This document shows positions 11,199-22,299 of a stretch of 64,000 nt of DNA, piece after piece. The notes beneath the pieces were generated by a model that saw only the letters and a list, made by a program, of their open reading frames with translations, was not told the origin of the DNA and ran no database searches. Within the stretch, counting starts at the first letter, position 1; each line of letters opens with the position of its first letter. A program made the translations under genes and the position numbers. This stretch comes from Paramarasmius palmivorus (lineage: Eukaryota; Basidiomycota; Agaricomycetes; Agaricales; Marasmiaceae), in assembly GCA_037176845.1 (NCBI GenBank), contig JAYKXP010000110.1, positions 62,001 through 126,000 on the forward strand, given 5' to 3'.

Positions 11199-12627
11199 TG
11201 GATTTCCTTCAACCCTGGATATATTCTTAACTGATTTTTCATCCTGAATTCAATTTTGAGGTTCCCCAAGTCCCCAGATCACTCCCTGCAATAATACATC
11301 CATAGTACATGTTTTCTGTAATTGTGCAGGAATTGATTAGTCTGGCATAAGGATTCCTGTCATGGGACTCATGGAGGCAATTGATATTCCTGTTCTATGT
11401 ATAGTGAACGGTCTTTCATTCATTTTTGGTGATTTTAGGAGCAATCCCCATGCTCCAGTACAAAAAAACCCCTAAAAATGCGATTTTTTATGTATTTTTT
11501 ATGTAGCAACATGCAGAATGTATTCAGAAAATGTGCTTTCATAGTTAGGAAAGTGTATTTTGGGTGGCCTGAACTCGATTCTGCACTCCCCTTGTGCTGG
11601 GATGCTTCCCTGAGGTGCTATTCATGTACTACTGCCTGTGTTACATAACTGTACAATACATTGGATTGAACAAGGTGTTGCACATACAGGAGTGCTTGGG
11701 CAGCTATGTAGTTGACATCTATAACATACTAAAGTGAGTTATGAACAAGAATTAGCCATTCCAATCATTCCCTGTGGTATAGTATTACCAATGTCCAAAA
11801 AAAAGCGAATTTAGCTGTAATAAATCTGGAAAAATAGGCAGCTCTCCAGGATTGTAAACCAAGCAAGGGGACATATATATCATCTCTGATTCACAATATC
11901 TAAGCCCAGCTGCACTACATCCTATCCTGTAATTTTATTCCCCTAATTTCGGAGATTTCAGTATTTTTGATATTTTAAGCACCATTATCCCACTAATCTA
12001 TGTACTATTGGGTGTCCCCAGGCTTGTATTTAATGTATCTAGGTCCTCCAACTTACCCCATGTCAATATCTGCCCTATAGCCCAAGATCCAACAGGCCAT
12101 TTTCCTGAATTACCATATTTGGACCGCTTTTTTTGCATTCCCCTGCCCCCCCAATTGCAGGGGCATGCTTTTGGAACATATTAGAACATATTCCCTCAAA
12201 AATGCGATTTTATAGCCCCCAGCATGCCCCAATAGCCCCCAATGCATTGATTCCAGGTGGAAAATGATGAGGTAAGGGCCACCTTCCATTTTGGGAAGCC
12301 AAAAGCGGAGTAGGGAGGCACCCAGATGATGTCAGGAGGTGTGGGAATAATTTTTCCGCAAAAAAAGCGCCCAAAAAGCGCACTGTTACATCATGGAAAG
12401 AGCACCTTCCATTTTGGGATGCTAAAAGCGGTGTGGGAATATCTCCAGATCTCAAAAAAGCGGCCTGTTCCCTGTCCAGAAGGTGTGGGAATAATCCTTC
12501 CCAATTTAGAAGCACCCAAAGCGGACCTACCTTTTATCTGCCTTGACTACTTGTCCTCTACTTTTGCAAAAGTAGTTATCCTGTAGCTTTGCAAAAGCTG
12601 ATCTGATAACTATCAGGTACTTTTGCA
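11199..12627 (-). repeat. Right arm of foldback copy 2
   Basis: Reverse complement of 9655-11086. Copy-2-specific variants, such as GGACAGGGAAC (copy 1 has GGAGAGGGAAC), are present in both arms of this copy. Confidence 0.85.
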
Positions 12628-14031
12628 ATAATTTTACAGCATCAGCTGCCAATCCCCCATGCTCGCATGAGGCCTCCATTGGGGCCTCCTCGCCCTGTCT
12701 CCACTTTCCTGCCCAAGACGTCCTCACTACCAACTATGGGGGGGCGTAATGTGGCTGGGAGTACACCTGCCACCTCTACTGCGCCGGGGATAAATGCTGC
12801 TCGTCTTGCAGCTACACCAAGCAGCGGCCAGGGTGCAGACACTGTTGCAAAGACCAATGCGAGGCCGACGAATCTATCTATCAACGCAAAATGTTGTGCT
12901 GCCAGGGCTCTGGCAACGCTTTCTCCCACTTCTTCACCTGCCGTATCGTGATCTCCTTCACTGGCTCCAGCATCGCTTCCTCCATCATCACCGGTGTCAA
13001 TGGATTGTTCCCCGTCATCTAACCGTGCATCACCAGAGGTTAGTGCTCCTGCATCGTCATCGAAGAGCCCCATCCGCACATACAAGACAAAGCAGCGAAC
13101 TTCTGCAGTGGCTCAACCAAGCTCATCATCCTCGAAAAACAGCGTGTTGTCATCCAAGGCGAGCTCGTCGTCTTCTAAAGCAAGCTCATCAGGGAAGCGT
13201 AGCACCTTGATCGGTGTTGTCTTGCCGTTGAAGCGGACTGCTTCCACGTCGTCTGGACAGCGCAACCGTACCAAAACTGACCACGGAATCAGTTCCGAGG
13301 TGGAGAGTGAGGCGGTATCGGTGGATGGTAGCAATGAACCAATGAAAGGAAGGAAGAGAGTAGCGGAGAGGGACGAAGCTGAAGATACCACCAATGTACC
13401 GTCAACGTTGTCATCAAGCGTCGTCACTGTCGCCAAGAGGCAGAAGCTTGATAATTCATACGAGGATCCAGTGCCCGACCACGTTCCCCATGTCATCAAC
13501 TCTCCAGCCAACGCTCCTGAATACGTTGCCCGTACCCTCTCCTTATGCCACTCTGTACAAATGGATCGCCAATTCCATCGTGTGGTCATCAACTGGCTTT
13601 ACCTCGATGCGAGGGCTGGCTATCAGGGTTCACGCATGTCCTCGACTAATCGCCCTCGTCTTGTTCATGACTGGATAGCACGCGCTCGCAACCCAGGTTT
13701 CAAGGCGGTAATCAGGGATCTGATGACGTACGCCCAGGAATTTGAGAAGTGGTATAAAGTGTGCAGTCCTGATTGGCGCAAGGATTGCGGCAAGGGTATT
13801 CAGCTGAGCAGGGAAGATGGCCAAGACTGGAGTGCTCTGGCTATTTACAGATCGAATGGTATAGTGAGTTTTATTGCAGCTTTGGCCTGGTGGAAGGCAG
13901 CGGTAAAGGGGTTACCACACAAAACGCCAAGGGAAAGGCAGGAGAAGCAGGCGAGGCATACGGCGTATAGTGTAGCATTAGATGAGATAGATTACTCATT
14001 CCAGTGCTTGCGGAACACTGATTTGGTGTAG
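12628..14031 (+). pseudogene. HMG-box-like agaricomycete protein, 3' portion
   Basis: Continuation, in the same raw frame, of the gene starting at 7757. A long low-complexity Pro/Ser/Thr linker (12640-13200), with SSSSK-type runs, leads to a basic/acidic stretch containing KRTAST, GRKRVAERDEAED and AKRQKLD, which may be nuclear localisation signals. The folded C-terminal block (about 13500-14000) has LYLDARAGYQGSRMSSTNRP, VHDWIARARNPGF, SPDWRKDCGKG, DGQDWSALAIYRSNGI and AALAWWKAA. This Trp-rich block is characteristic of the family and has no function known to me. One in-frame TGA at about 12949 separates the linker from a 345-codon open frame at 12994. The stop is TAG at 14029-14031. Confidence 0.65.
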
Positions 14032-14153
14032 TATACACGCAGGATATTTTTACGTAGCTTTATTCACTGAGGCGCCCATAGGGGCGCCTCAGTGCATTAA
14101 GAATTGTTGAATTGGTGACCCTATATCTACCAATCAAGCGGTAGACCTATAAC

Positions 14154-14254
14154 CGGTGATCTGGTCTAGTGGCTTCCGCGTCTCCGCTCCGTGGTATGAC
14201 GTGTTTGTCCATAAGGTCAGGTGTTCAATCCACTCCCATGCACCAATATTTTGA
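14154..14254 (+). ncRNA. tRNA-like / possible tRNA-derived SINE head (second copy)
   Basis: Contains an A-box-like TGGTCTAGTGG and a B-box-like TGTTCAATCC, ends near CACCA, and has a short T run shortly after. GGTG at 14155 can pair with CACC at the 3' end. It is similar to the block at 5242-5310. Like that one it lies ~120 bp downstream of a gene broken by a foldback element. Stems are imperfect, so I treat it as a degraded tRNA or SINE head. Confidence 0.35.
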
Positions 14255-15719
14255 ATTTATTTAAGGACTCTGCAGTTGTTTCTGCGCCAAAGAGGTACTG
14301 GTAATAGACTTCTGAGATGTATGGGACTTGACTGATAAATACCTTGAGTTGATATATGGCTGGTGCCACTTCAGGTGTTATGTGTTTATGCAACCATGAT
14401 AACGTGCAAAACTAGCGTATTTGCGTTTGAAAAAGAAGTGATTAAAGTCAGGCGTATCAACGGGATCCTGAACTTGAAGTGGGTGTTCTGCCTTTCGGTA
14501 ACACTTCAAGCTTCAAGTATGTACTAAAGATGTTGGGTTGACATAAAATGCTTGCCATAGTGTGCCGTGCCATGCATGGGGCAGCCAAAATTCTGTACAT
14601 GACCAGTTTATTGTTACAATATTCCAAACCCATCATGCCGCTCATTCACACTGGGAAGCCTTCTGGCTTCGCTATGCATGTTCCTGAATTCTCCTGTCTG
14701 CTGTAAGTGTTGAATTTCTATGGGTTTTCCGTTGAGATGCTGGAATCATTTGGCAGTATTCAGCTGGATGCCGAGTTTCATTTTATTCCAGAAATTTCTC
14801 GTTCTGACTAAAAACTGCCTTTTCGGGTAATCTTGATTCAGTAAAATTTTCTGTGCCGTTCTTCCTCTCCCAACGGATCCTGAGCGGCTGAATATTTGCA
14901 CAGCCTCCGAAAAGTCTAGAATGTTCCCAGCAGTTCTTTGTCTCAAAACACTAATTTCTTTATAATGTGGATGATGAGTATATAAGCACCAGGATTTCCC
15001 CTAGGAAGCTCTCAAGCAATTACCCCACTATATATGTAGCCCTAGTGCTTAATAGCAAAGTTCTTGTCTTCTATCATTGACCATAGAGGCAATGTGTGCT
15101 TAGAAAATAAACTTAGAAAATAAAACCTTGAAAAGCCCTTTTCTATATTGAACTAGAGTCGTGAAATAAGAACTTTGAGATATCCATCGGACAGAGCTAG
15201 TTCATCTAGTCTCTTTGGATAGGATTGTTTGTTTCAGGACTAGTGTGGAGCTCCACTAGCTTACAGGTGGCCAGTGTTATTGTGCTAGTTCAACTAGTGT
15301 AACCAGTGCCTTTCATAGGAACAATAGGTCTTTACCATCATCAGGTTTGATAGGTTATTTTGCATCATAGGAACGTATAGGAATAGTTATAGATAGGTTT
15401 ATGGGTTGGCTTGTGTCATCTTGATTATATCAAGACCATATTATATTGTTACATTGTTACATTCATTGCTTGTACACTTCCCTTGTGTCCTAGTGACTTG
15501 TAGATGTTCAACTAGTAGTTGATTTCTTGTGTCAATTGTATGGATCCTTTGACAACATCAAACCCTGCTTGCACAACTTGGCATATATATTTCACTCATT
15601 CATAAGCGTTTTATAAGCCTCACAGTGATATAAACCTAAAGGTTCAGCACTGCCTCAGAGGCCAACCCCAGTTATATAGCCAAGTAACACCAATATGCCA
15701 GATGATATAGATATAGACT
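14255..15719. other. AT-rich intergenic region between convergent genes
   Basis: No supported gene. Contains several copies of the palindrome-like CTAGTTCAACTAG and related CTAG/ACTAGT words between about 15195 and 15520, plus a short GGGGCGCCTC inverted repeat at 14069-14093 just after the HMG-like gene stop, which could form a stem (GAGGCGCC/GGCGCCTC). Confidence 0.4.
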
Positions 15720-18477
15720 TTACAAGTTGATAATACAATAGCAGATCATAAGAAGTACAGGCAATATCAAACCAACCACCAAGATGAATGTGTTTGTATC
15801 TCTTTGCCAGTTCAAATGCTTGTCAGATAGCATATGGTTGGAATTCACCATACTATCTGCATGCTGCACAAGCTGCTGATCCACCTGCTCACCAGATGAT
15901 GTATAGTTAGAATTAACCACATCGTCTTCTAGCTGAGCAAGTTCAAAAGAAATATAACCCTTCATCAAATCTTCCATGGGATCCAAGTTTTTGGGATCCC
16001 AGTCATCATCATTATTGTCATTGTCTGCCTTGTTGATAGCATTTCTCTTGTTCTGGTCTAGTTTGGGCAATTCTGGTGCACATGGAAAGGGCTCTAAACC
16101 CATTTCCTCTCGACGTTGTGCTACGAGTTTCTTGAGTGCATATAAGTCATGTTTCTAGAGATGCAGATTAGCACTTATAAAGTAGATTATGAAGTTGTGG
16201 ATATCACCTTATTTGGAAAATTACAAACACTTTCATTAGTGTCTTTTTGGATATCATTTATGAGAGTACCCTTATAACCAGATGGCAAAGTGTCTAGTAA
16301 CCCTTCTACTGTGTCAGCTGTTTCACAGGTAATGGTAATGGCATGCCAGGATGGGAGTGGTTGTCGATCAGCTGGGACCATGAAAATAAAGTTCCCTTCA
16401 TCAATTCTGCAGTTATCCAGCCTAAGAACGTCAGACCAGCTGCCCTTGCCTTGGTGTTCACCGGAGATATAAAGCCTCTCCTCTATATACACCTTCAACT
16501 CCCAAAGCTTTGAACAGGCTGGCAGAATGTAAAAGGCTGGCATAAATGTCTCCAACTTGTCAACAAATGCCTGGGGGACTTGACTGAGTGACTGTGACAA
16601 GAACATCAGTTTTTATGTATTAATAGTATAATAATAAGCATGCCTTAGCCCACTGAGCAGCTTGCATCAAGGGACCCCCTCTTCTTAAGACTCCATCCAG
16701 TTTCCAGCCACGGGTTTTTCCATCAGGTGGGTGTAATGCTGCTGCAACAAAGGGATATGGGTCAAATTTGTCCAAGGCTTCCAACAGTTTGATGCTTGGA
16801 GATGTAATTAACTGGACAATATCAAATACACATAGCAATGATGCATCTGTGGAGATGAAACACCACTCATTCCGGGGAGCAATGCTAGAATTGTTGACAT
16901 GATGCCAGTACTCCTTTGAGCACACTGAGATAGCATGGAGGTAGGCCTGAGCCACCAGGTCATAATATTCTGTGTCTGTATATGGTTCCACATGGTAGTC
17001 CTTCGAACGTTGATGATTCAACAGAAACTCTGAGAAGGTAGCATGTGGGATGTGTATCTTGCCCTTGTCATCATCAGGTACCTCTAAGACAGCATGCAGT
17101 TTGTTTAAGAGTGTCCGCACTTTTTCAGGTTTGATTGCAAGTATTGCTGCAATGCATTCTGGAGAGCAGGGAAATGAGGAATCATTTGAACGCAGTGCAT
17201 TCATGAACCGTGTGAATACAGTGAATAGAACAGTCTGTTTTGGAAAAAAGGACATGCCAAAGCTGACTTTAGGAATTGTGAGGATCAGCCGTAGAACCTT
17301 GCAAAGTTCCTCCCAATGTTTCTGAGGACACTTCTCCAGAATCTGACAATAAAGAAGGTCCAAACTGGCATAAGGAGACTCCAAAAGGTTGTCATCAGGC
17401 CTATTTTGAAGAACGATTCCCAAACATTCCTCTGGATCATCGTCATCACTTGCAATATATTTCATGACGGTAGTAGCAAAGATGAATTGTCCACAGGCTC
17501 TTTTTGCAAGCTGCTGGACCACATCTTCACCAGGCCATGATACATTGAAATTACGCAATGCTTCATGTGTTTGCTGTAGTTGTGCAAACTCATGGTGGAA
17601 AAATGTGACTATATCTTTGCTGGACTCAAGAGAGTCCCCAATAGGAAGACGGTGCAATGAAGCAAACCCTGGATTATCAAATGCTTGACGAATACGGGGT
17701 TCTGGACGACTGGCAATGAGGAATATGAGGTGGCATTGTGGTATAGCCTTTCGTATCATGGTAATAAGTCTTTCCTGTGATGGTATCAGGATACACTCAT
17801 CAAGCCCATCAATGACCACAACATTTGGGAGATTGTCCCATGCCTCTGGTTCCACCTTTGAGCACGGTTCAAGAATGAGCTTCTCAAACTGAGTCTCACA
17901 GTTGGTTTCGAATATTTTAGGGTTTGAACAGACAGCCTCAATGATTGATGGCCCAAGTACTCTGAGAGGCTCAGATGTGAGGAATTGGTGAATGATGGTG
18001 GCAACAAAGGGATCTAATTTGTCACGAGTGCTGTCATTCCGGGAGAAGAAGAAGCTAGCAGCTAGTCAAGGGTGACCATTCTCTCCAGACTTCAGAGAGG
18101 TATGCTGTTCTGAAATGGTCTGCAAGATTGCAGATTTCCCTACTCCAGCTGGTCCATGTACCCAGCAAACATGGTTGCTTGTGGGCCCAACTTCTATCCA
18201 CTTGTTCAGTGCCTGTAGCATTTCATTGCGGGTACCTGGAAGACAATGGGGTGGTGGAAAACGTTGTTCTGAATTGTAGAAGGCATTTGGTGCTGCATAG
18301 CCTCCCACAAGCCTAAGAACTTCATCTTGAACAATGGTGAGTAACATTCATCTGAAAGGGCTATGTAAACCTACATGGATCAGATGTGTTTGTAATATTA
18401 TATTGATCCCTCCCAATGCAGTTCAATGTACTATCAATGATCCTGAAGCCTTTGGCATTGACAAAGACATCTGACAT
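15720..18477 (-). pseudogene. NACHT NTPase (gene A) with one in-frame TGA and a C-terminal transmembrane tail
   Basis: NLR-like STAND NTPase. Exons 18477-18375, 18325-16644, 16591-16208 and 16154-15720 keep phase throughout and total 868 codons. The exon 1 motif is NCIGRDQYNITN. Walker A is HGPAGVGKSA, Walker B is VVVIDGLDEC, followed by FLIASRPEP and GQFIFATTVMKY. Intron 2 has a GC-AG donor at the conserved WAK site. The last exon has the family block LYALKKLVAQRREEMGLEPF, then an Asn/Asp-rich acidic stretch and a hydrophobic segment NTFILVVGLILPVLLMICY ending six residues from the stop: a candidate tail anchor. An in-frame TGA at 18063-18061 lies between Walker A and the LAASFFFSRND block; its context is TGA-CTA-G. 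It may be a nonsense mutation (CGA to TGA) or a read-through site. Termination there would leave ~139 aa with only the N-motif and Walker A. No WD40 or ankyrin repeats are present. Confidence 0.8.
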
Positions 18478-20299
18478 TGTGCTCTGTCCCTGTATCAAGT
18501 GTGTGGAATGGTAGAAGGGAAAGGTGGTTCTAGTGGCATTCAAGCCCAAGTGGTAAGCATTTAAAAGATGAAAACTCATGTTTGTTGGCCAGGTTCTTCA
18601 ACAGCTCCTAACATGAATCCAGTCGATCAAGTATGAGTCCATCAATTTGCATGTCTCCACATGTTTCTCATTACTTGCCACCTTTAGATATTCTTTAATA
18701 TGTTTAGCAGTCATTGATCTGGCAAGGTGTGCGGAAATAGCACAGAAGATCACAGTAAATACTGCACATGAAAACCCTGCACAATCAGGAATTGCAGATG
18801 ATACCACTCCAGGACAGGGTACCATCCTGAAGTTATCCCTACATCAATTAAGAGAGACCCACGAGACACGGTATGTTAAACACAACGAGAGGCAGGAATA
18901 GGAGCCTGGGTAAACCAAAATAATTGAGAGGTTCTGCCTTAAACCACTGCGGCAATTACAAGGGGCGCAGGTGAAGAGGTTCCATTCATACTGTCAGACT
19001 CAACACCTCGCCATGGCAGAGCGACCTATATCCACGAGACATCCTCATGAATACCGCATGGTCAGGTCAACATACGAGCTGTCAATATGAGAGAATAATG
19101 CGCGATCGTAATGCATTGTGGTGGGGTTTGTGAATGTCGTCGCAAACAATTCTCGATCATGGCATGACCAGCCTTCCTATTCGAGAAATCTCCCCTTTCC
19201 AAGAGTATACACTACGCTTAGCCGATATGTCCTCCGAGATTCTCCGGTGTGGAATGCGGCGTGACCATGAATACGAAACATACGGAGTGCGACGTCGGAG
19301 CGATATCCTCTATATATCCCTCTAAAACACTTTCCCGCATTTGTGCGTTCGTTAGAGTCATTGAACTGGACTCTGAGGTTCTCGGAGTTCATGTGGGCCC
19401 GGGCGAAAAGGGAAAAAAAAACAGAAGGGAAGAAAATGTGTAATGTGTGACATGGACATGTATGCCGATGTCTGAACCAGTGGCACTGCATTGTCGCCAA
19501 TGTGATTCCGTGATTTTCACGTCCATCTTTTTGTTTTGTGAAGCTAGGCAGGAGTAGTCGATCGAGATGCATGACTACTCTCTGGAGATCCTATACCGGC
19601 GGTGGATGTCGGATGAAGGACGGGACTCGGGAGATCCAGATGAGGCATAGAGGGGCCAAGATGAGCGAGCAATCGACCTAGGATTTCTTGGAGGCTGGGA
19701 AGGAAGGAAAGAAGGAAGCTGGGAGAGGCCACACGTAGCGAGCATGGCAAGAATTGCCACAATTCTCCGGAATTAGAGTGGTCCTTCAACACAAAACAAG
19801 CACTTTGAGAACTCACTGTGCTTCCAGACTCCGGTGTCACAGTGAAATGCCACGTTCCAATGTGATTGACCCGATGGCCTAACCAATTCTTCGACTTCAG
19901 TTTGGTTCTGGTTAGATGAACGTCAGTCTGAATATCTAGCAAATAAGAAGAGCAAACCTAGTCCATCATACAGTACCTCCGGTACCATTCTATTCCATCT
20001 CATCCTCCTCCATGACTTCGGAATTGAAGAGACGGGATGTGGGGATGCAAGGGCCAGAGTTCAAGTTTTCAAGTTGAAGAACGTGACAGTTGCCAGACTC
20101 GATTTCCGGAACAACCCAGAAGACCAAATAATGGACGACATGAATGTACGACCAATGCAATTTCCTGGAATTTTGGCCTTGGGGCGTAGCATACCCTCGA
20201 GAACGTCGATATCGGCGTTTGGGGAAGAAGCCTTTATCAACTGGAGGTCTGAAGCATCTCTGATGAACCCATCTTCTGGGATTAGTCATTACCCAGAAT
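18478..20299. other. Long non-genic stretch, no supported gene
   Basis: Upstream of gene A. Only short unconvincing open frames on both strands. A purine-rich GGAAGGAAAGAAGGAAG run lies near 19698, and its complement produces Pro/Ser/Leu-rich spurious peptides. I see nothing I can name. Confidence 0.4.
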
Positions 20300-20830
20300 T
20301 GTCTACACTCTCTCCATTCTCCATTCTCTCCTCTGCTTTTCCATCCCCGATTGAAGCCATAATACGAGACGCTCCCAAACCTGAATTATCCGGTGGTAAT
20401 GGTCGGAAACCGAGTAGCCGGCGTCAATTCGTTTTCGGTTTTCCTCCGACTACCAACATCCTTCACTATTGACATCCTTCCCTCCCCTCCATGAAGTACA
20501 ACAAGCCTCGGCCCGGTCTGCAAGCATACGGGCTAGAGGAAGAATTATGCAGCAGCGGTCATCCTCAGTCTCCGTCACCTTGACCTTGGATTTGGTCTCT
20601 GCACCCTTCATCCACCCATTCTTCCCCATCCGCCCACTGGTCTCGATATGCATAGCCTTCAACGAAGAGATAAAAAGGAGAGGTAATACAGGATTGTGGT
20701 TGGGGTAACTACGGATGCACTTTCGAGGTTCGTTTTATCGTTCAGTGTCTCTGTTCCTTCCGATTAACAAACCCTAACTACAGCCTTCATACTCGCCAGG
20801 CAAGGACGCCAGAATGTTCGACTCGCTTCG
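20300..20830 (+). pseudogene. Family Y remnant, copy 1 (decayed intron-bearing gene)
   Basis: Similar to 22350-22950, 25220-25860 and 32560-33150. The clearest shared block is GATGCACTTTCGAG followed by an intron-like stretch (about 20730-20782, ending in ACTACAG), matching GGTGCACTTTCGAG and its intron at 22817-22893. The coding content is too decayed to name. Confidence 0.35.
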
Positions 20831-22299
20831 AAGCTCTTCGAAACCCTGACGCTGGACCACATCGTCGAAACCTTTACCTACGAATTCCAGTTTTCTACAT
20901 CCGCTACATCCCGATAAATCATTGGATATCGCAAGACACTGCAGGGAACTGTACTTGCCATTGCTGACTTTGGGCTGAGTGTTTTGGAGGTATTGGGCTG
21001 TAGAGCAGTCCAGTCGCGATCAGATTGCGAAACTGGAAAGCTTGCCCGCTGACGTCAGCATCCGCCATAAACATGGGTTCTAGGACAAAGGAGGCGATAT
21101 ATAGGTCGAGGTGAAGCTTGCAAAGGCTATCTTTCACATGCAGGGCGGTATCTTCCGTACAGGATGGGGTTGCACTAAGGTGTAGCGGGACGCATAGTGA
21201 CGTTTTGAAGACGATATGGGCACTATACTCATCATTCGTTGCAGAACGTTTCAGCTTGGTTTTAGTCCAATTACCATGTATCAGGTCGAAAGGATCGAGG
21301 CGAAAGGGGGTATCAAAAGCTCGAACCATATCTTGGTATGTTGCTCCTTATCCTTACTGCTCCAGAGAAACTCTATTCTGACTGTGTCTCTCTAGCCTTC
21401 GGGCAGAACAGGTACACACGTTCACGTTAAAGATGTAAATGCAGGTTCTCCTTTGTTGCTGGAACGAAGCGAAATGTTTCCCGGTGACTCCATGGCGGCG
21501 CTTTCAGTTTACTCACGCTAGCAAACTTACAAAGCGAACACTCGTGTCCTTGAAGGGTGGTTCTGTACAGGCTTTACCGAGCAGTCTACGGGAATGCCTC
21601 CCAATTTGCATCTGAATGTGAGCTCCTTTAGAGTCTCTTCCTTGCTTGTTTCTGATCACGGTCTGCAGCTTAATGTCGACGATACACGAACGTTTCCTTG
21701 CGCATTGAGTGCGGCCGAGGGAATGCTGTGTTCTATGTAGTATGCGAAATGAATTGCCTGGTTCTGCCGGTTTCCTTCCTTCTCCGAGCCCCCTTCGCTC
21801 CTAGTCACGTCGAGGCACCGATATGTTCCCAAGTAGTTCTTAAGGTCAAGGATTGCGGATTGCGGCTATGACCTCAGGCTTAGGCTGTAGACTCCGTCAA
21901 TAGAGATCCCTACAAGTTAGGAAACTCGTATCTTCGGGCTGTGTTTTGATTGGCTGGAAGGCGTTCTGTGCTTATCTCGACGTTAGTCCGGAGATGATGA
22001 AGGAAGAAAAGAGGGCATACCAACAGCCATCAGGTCACACTCCAAACCTTGAGATCCCCATTCCTCGAGGTCTGAATCATGTCTCGAGATGGCGCAGGGG
22101 GCGGACATTGATATCGTGGTTTCTGTGTAGCTACTAGCGGACAAGGTCGGCGGGATGCTGGCTCGGTCACTTGTTGAAAGTAATAGTCAGCGTACCGCAG
22201 AATGCGAGGGTTTGGTATTGTACTAACAACATTTGTAAGATAAAAGATAGGAAAAAAGGTAAGGTATATAACGCGTACGTATAACAGTCCAAGAGCCCG
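20831..22299. other. Non-genic stretch, no supported gene
   Basis: Only short frames. A 136-codon minus-strand frame at 20919-21329 has no recognisable motif and no conserved neighbours. I see no other structure. Confidence 0.35.

Larger units (their letters stand above)
9655..12627. mobile_element. Giant foldback (inverted-repeat) element, copy 2
   Basis: Second copy of the element at 1280-4303, in the same orientation and about 2.97 kb. Arms are 9655-11086 and 11199-12627, with loop 11087-11198 homologous to the copy 1 loop. The two arms of this copy are extremely similar to each other, and nearly identical over the outer few hundred bases inspected. It splits the HMG-like gene inside an exon. 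The possible target duplication is ATA (9652-9654 and 12628-12630), though TAAT is an alternative. Either way the inserted length is a multiple of three, so the host frame is continuous across it. No transposase is encoded. Confidence 0.85.

Noticed and set aside
17050..17325. Plus-strand frames across gene A
   Set aside because: Antisense shadows of the NACHT coding exon.
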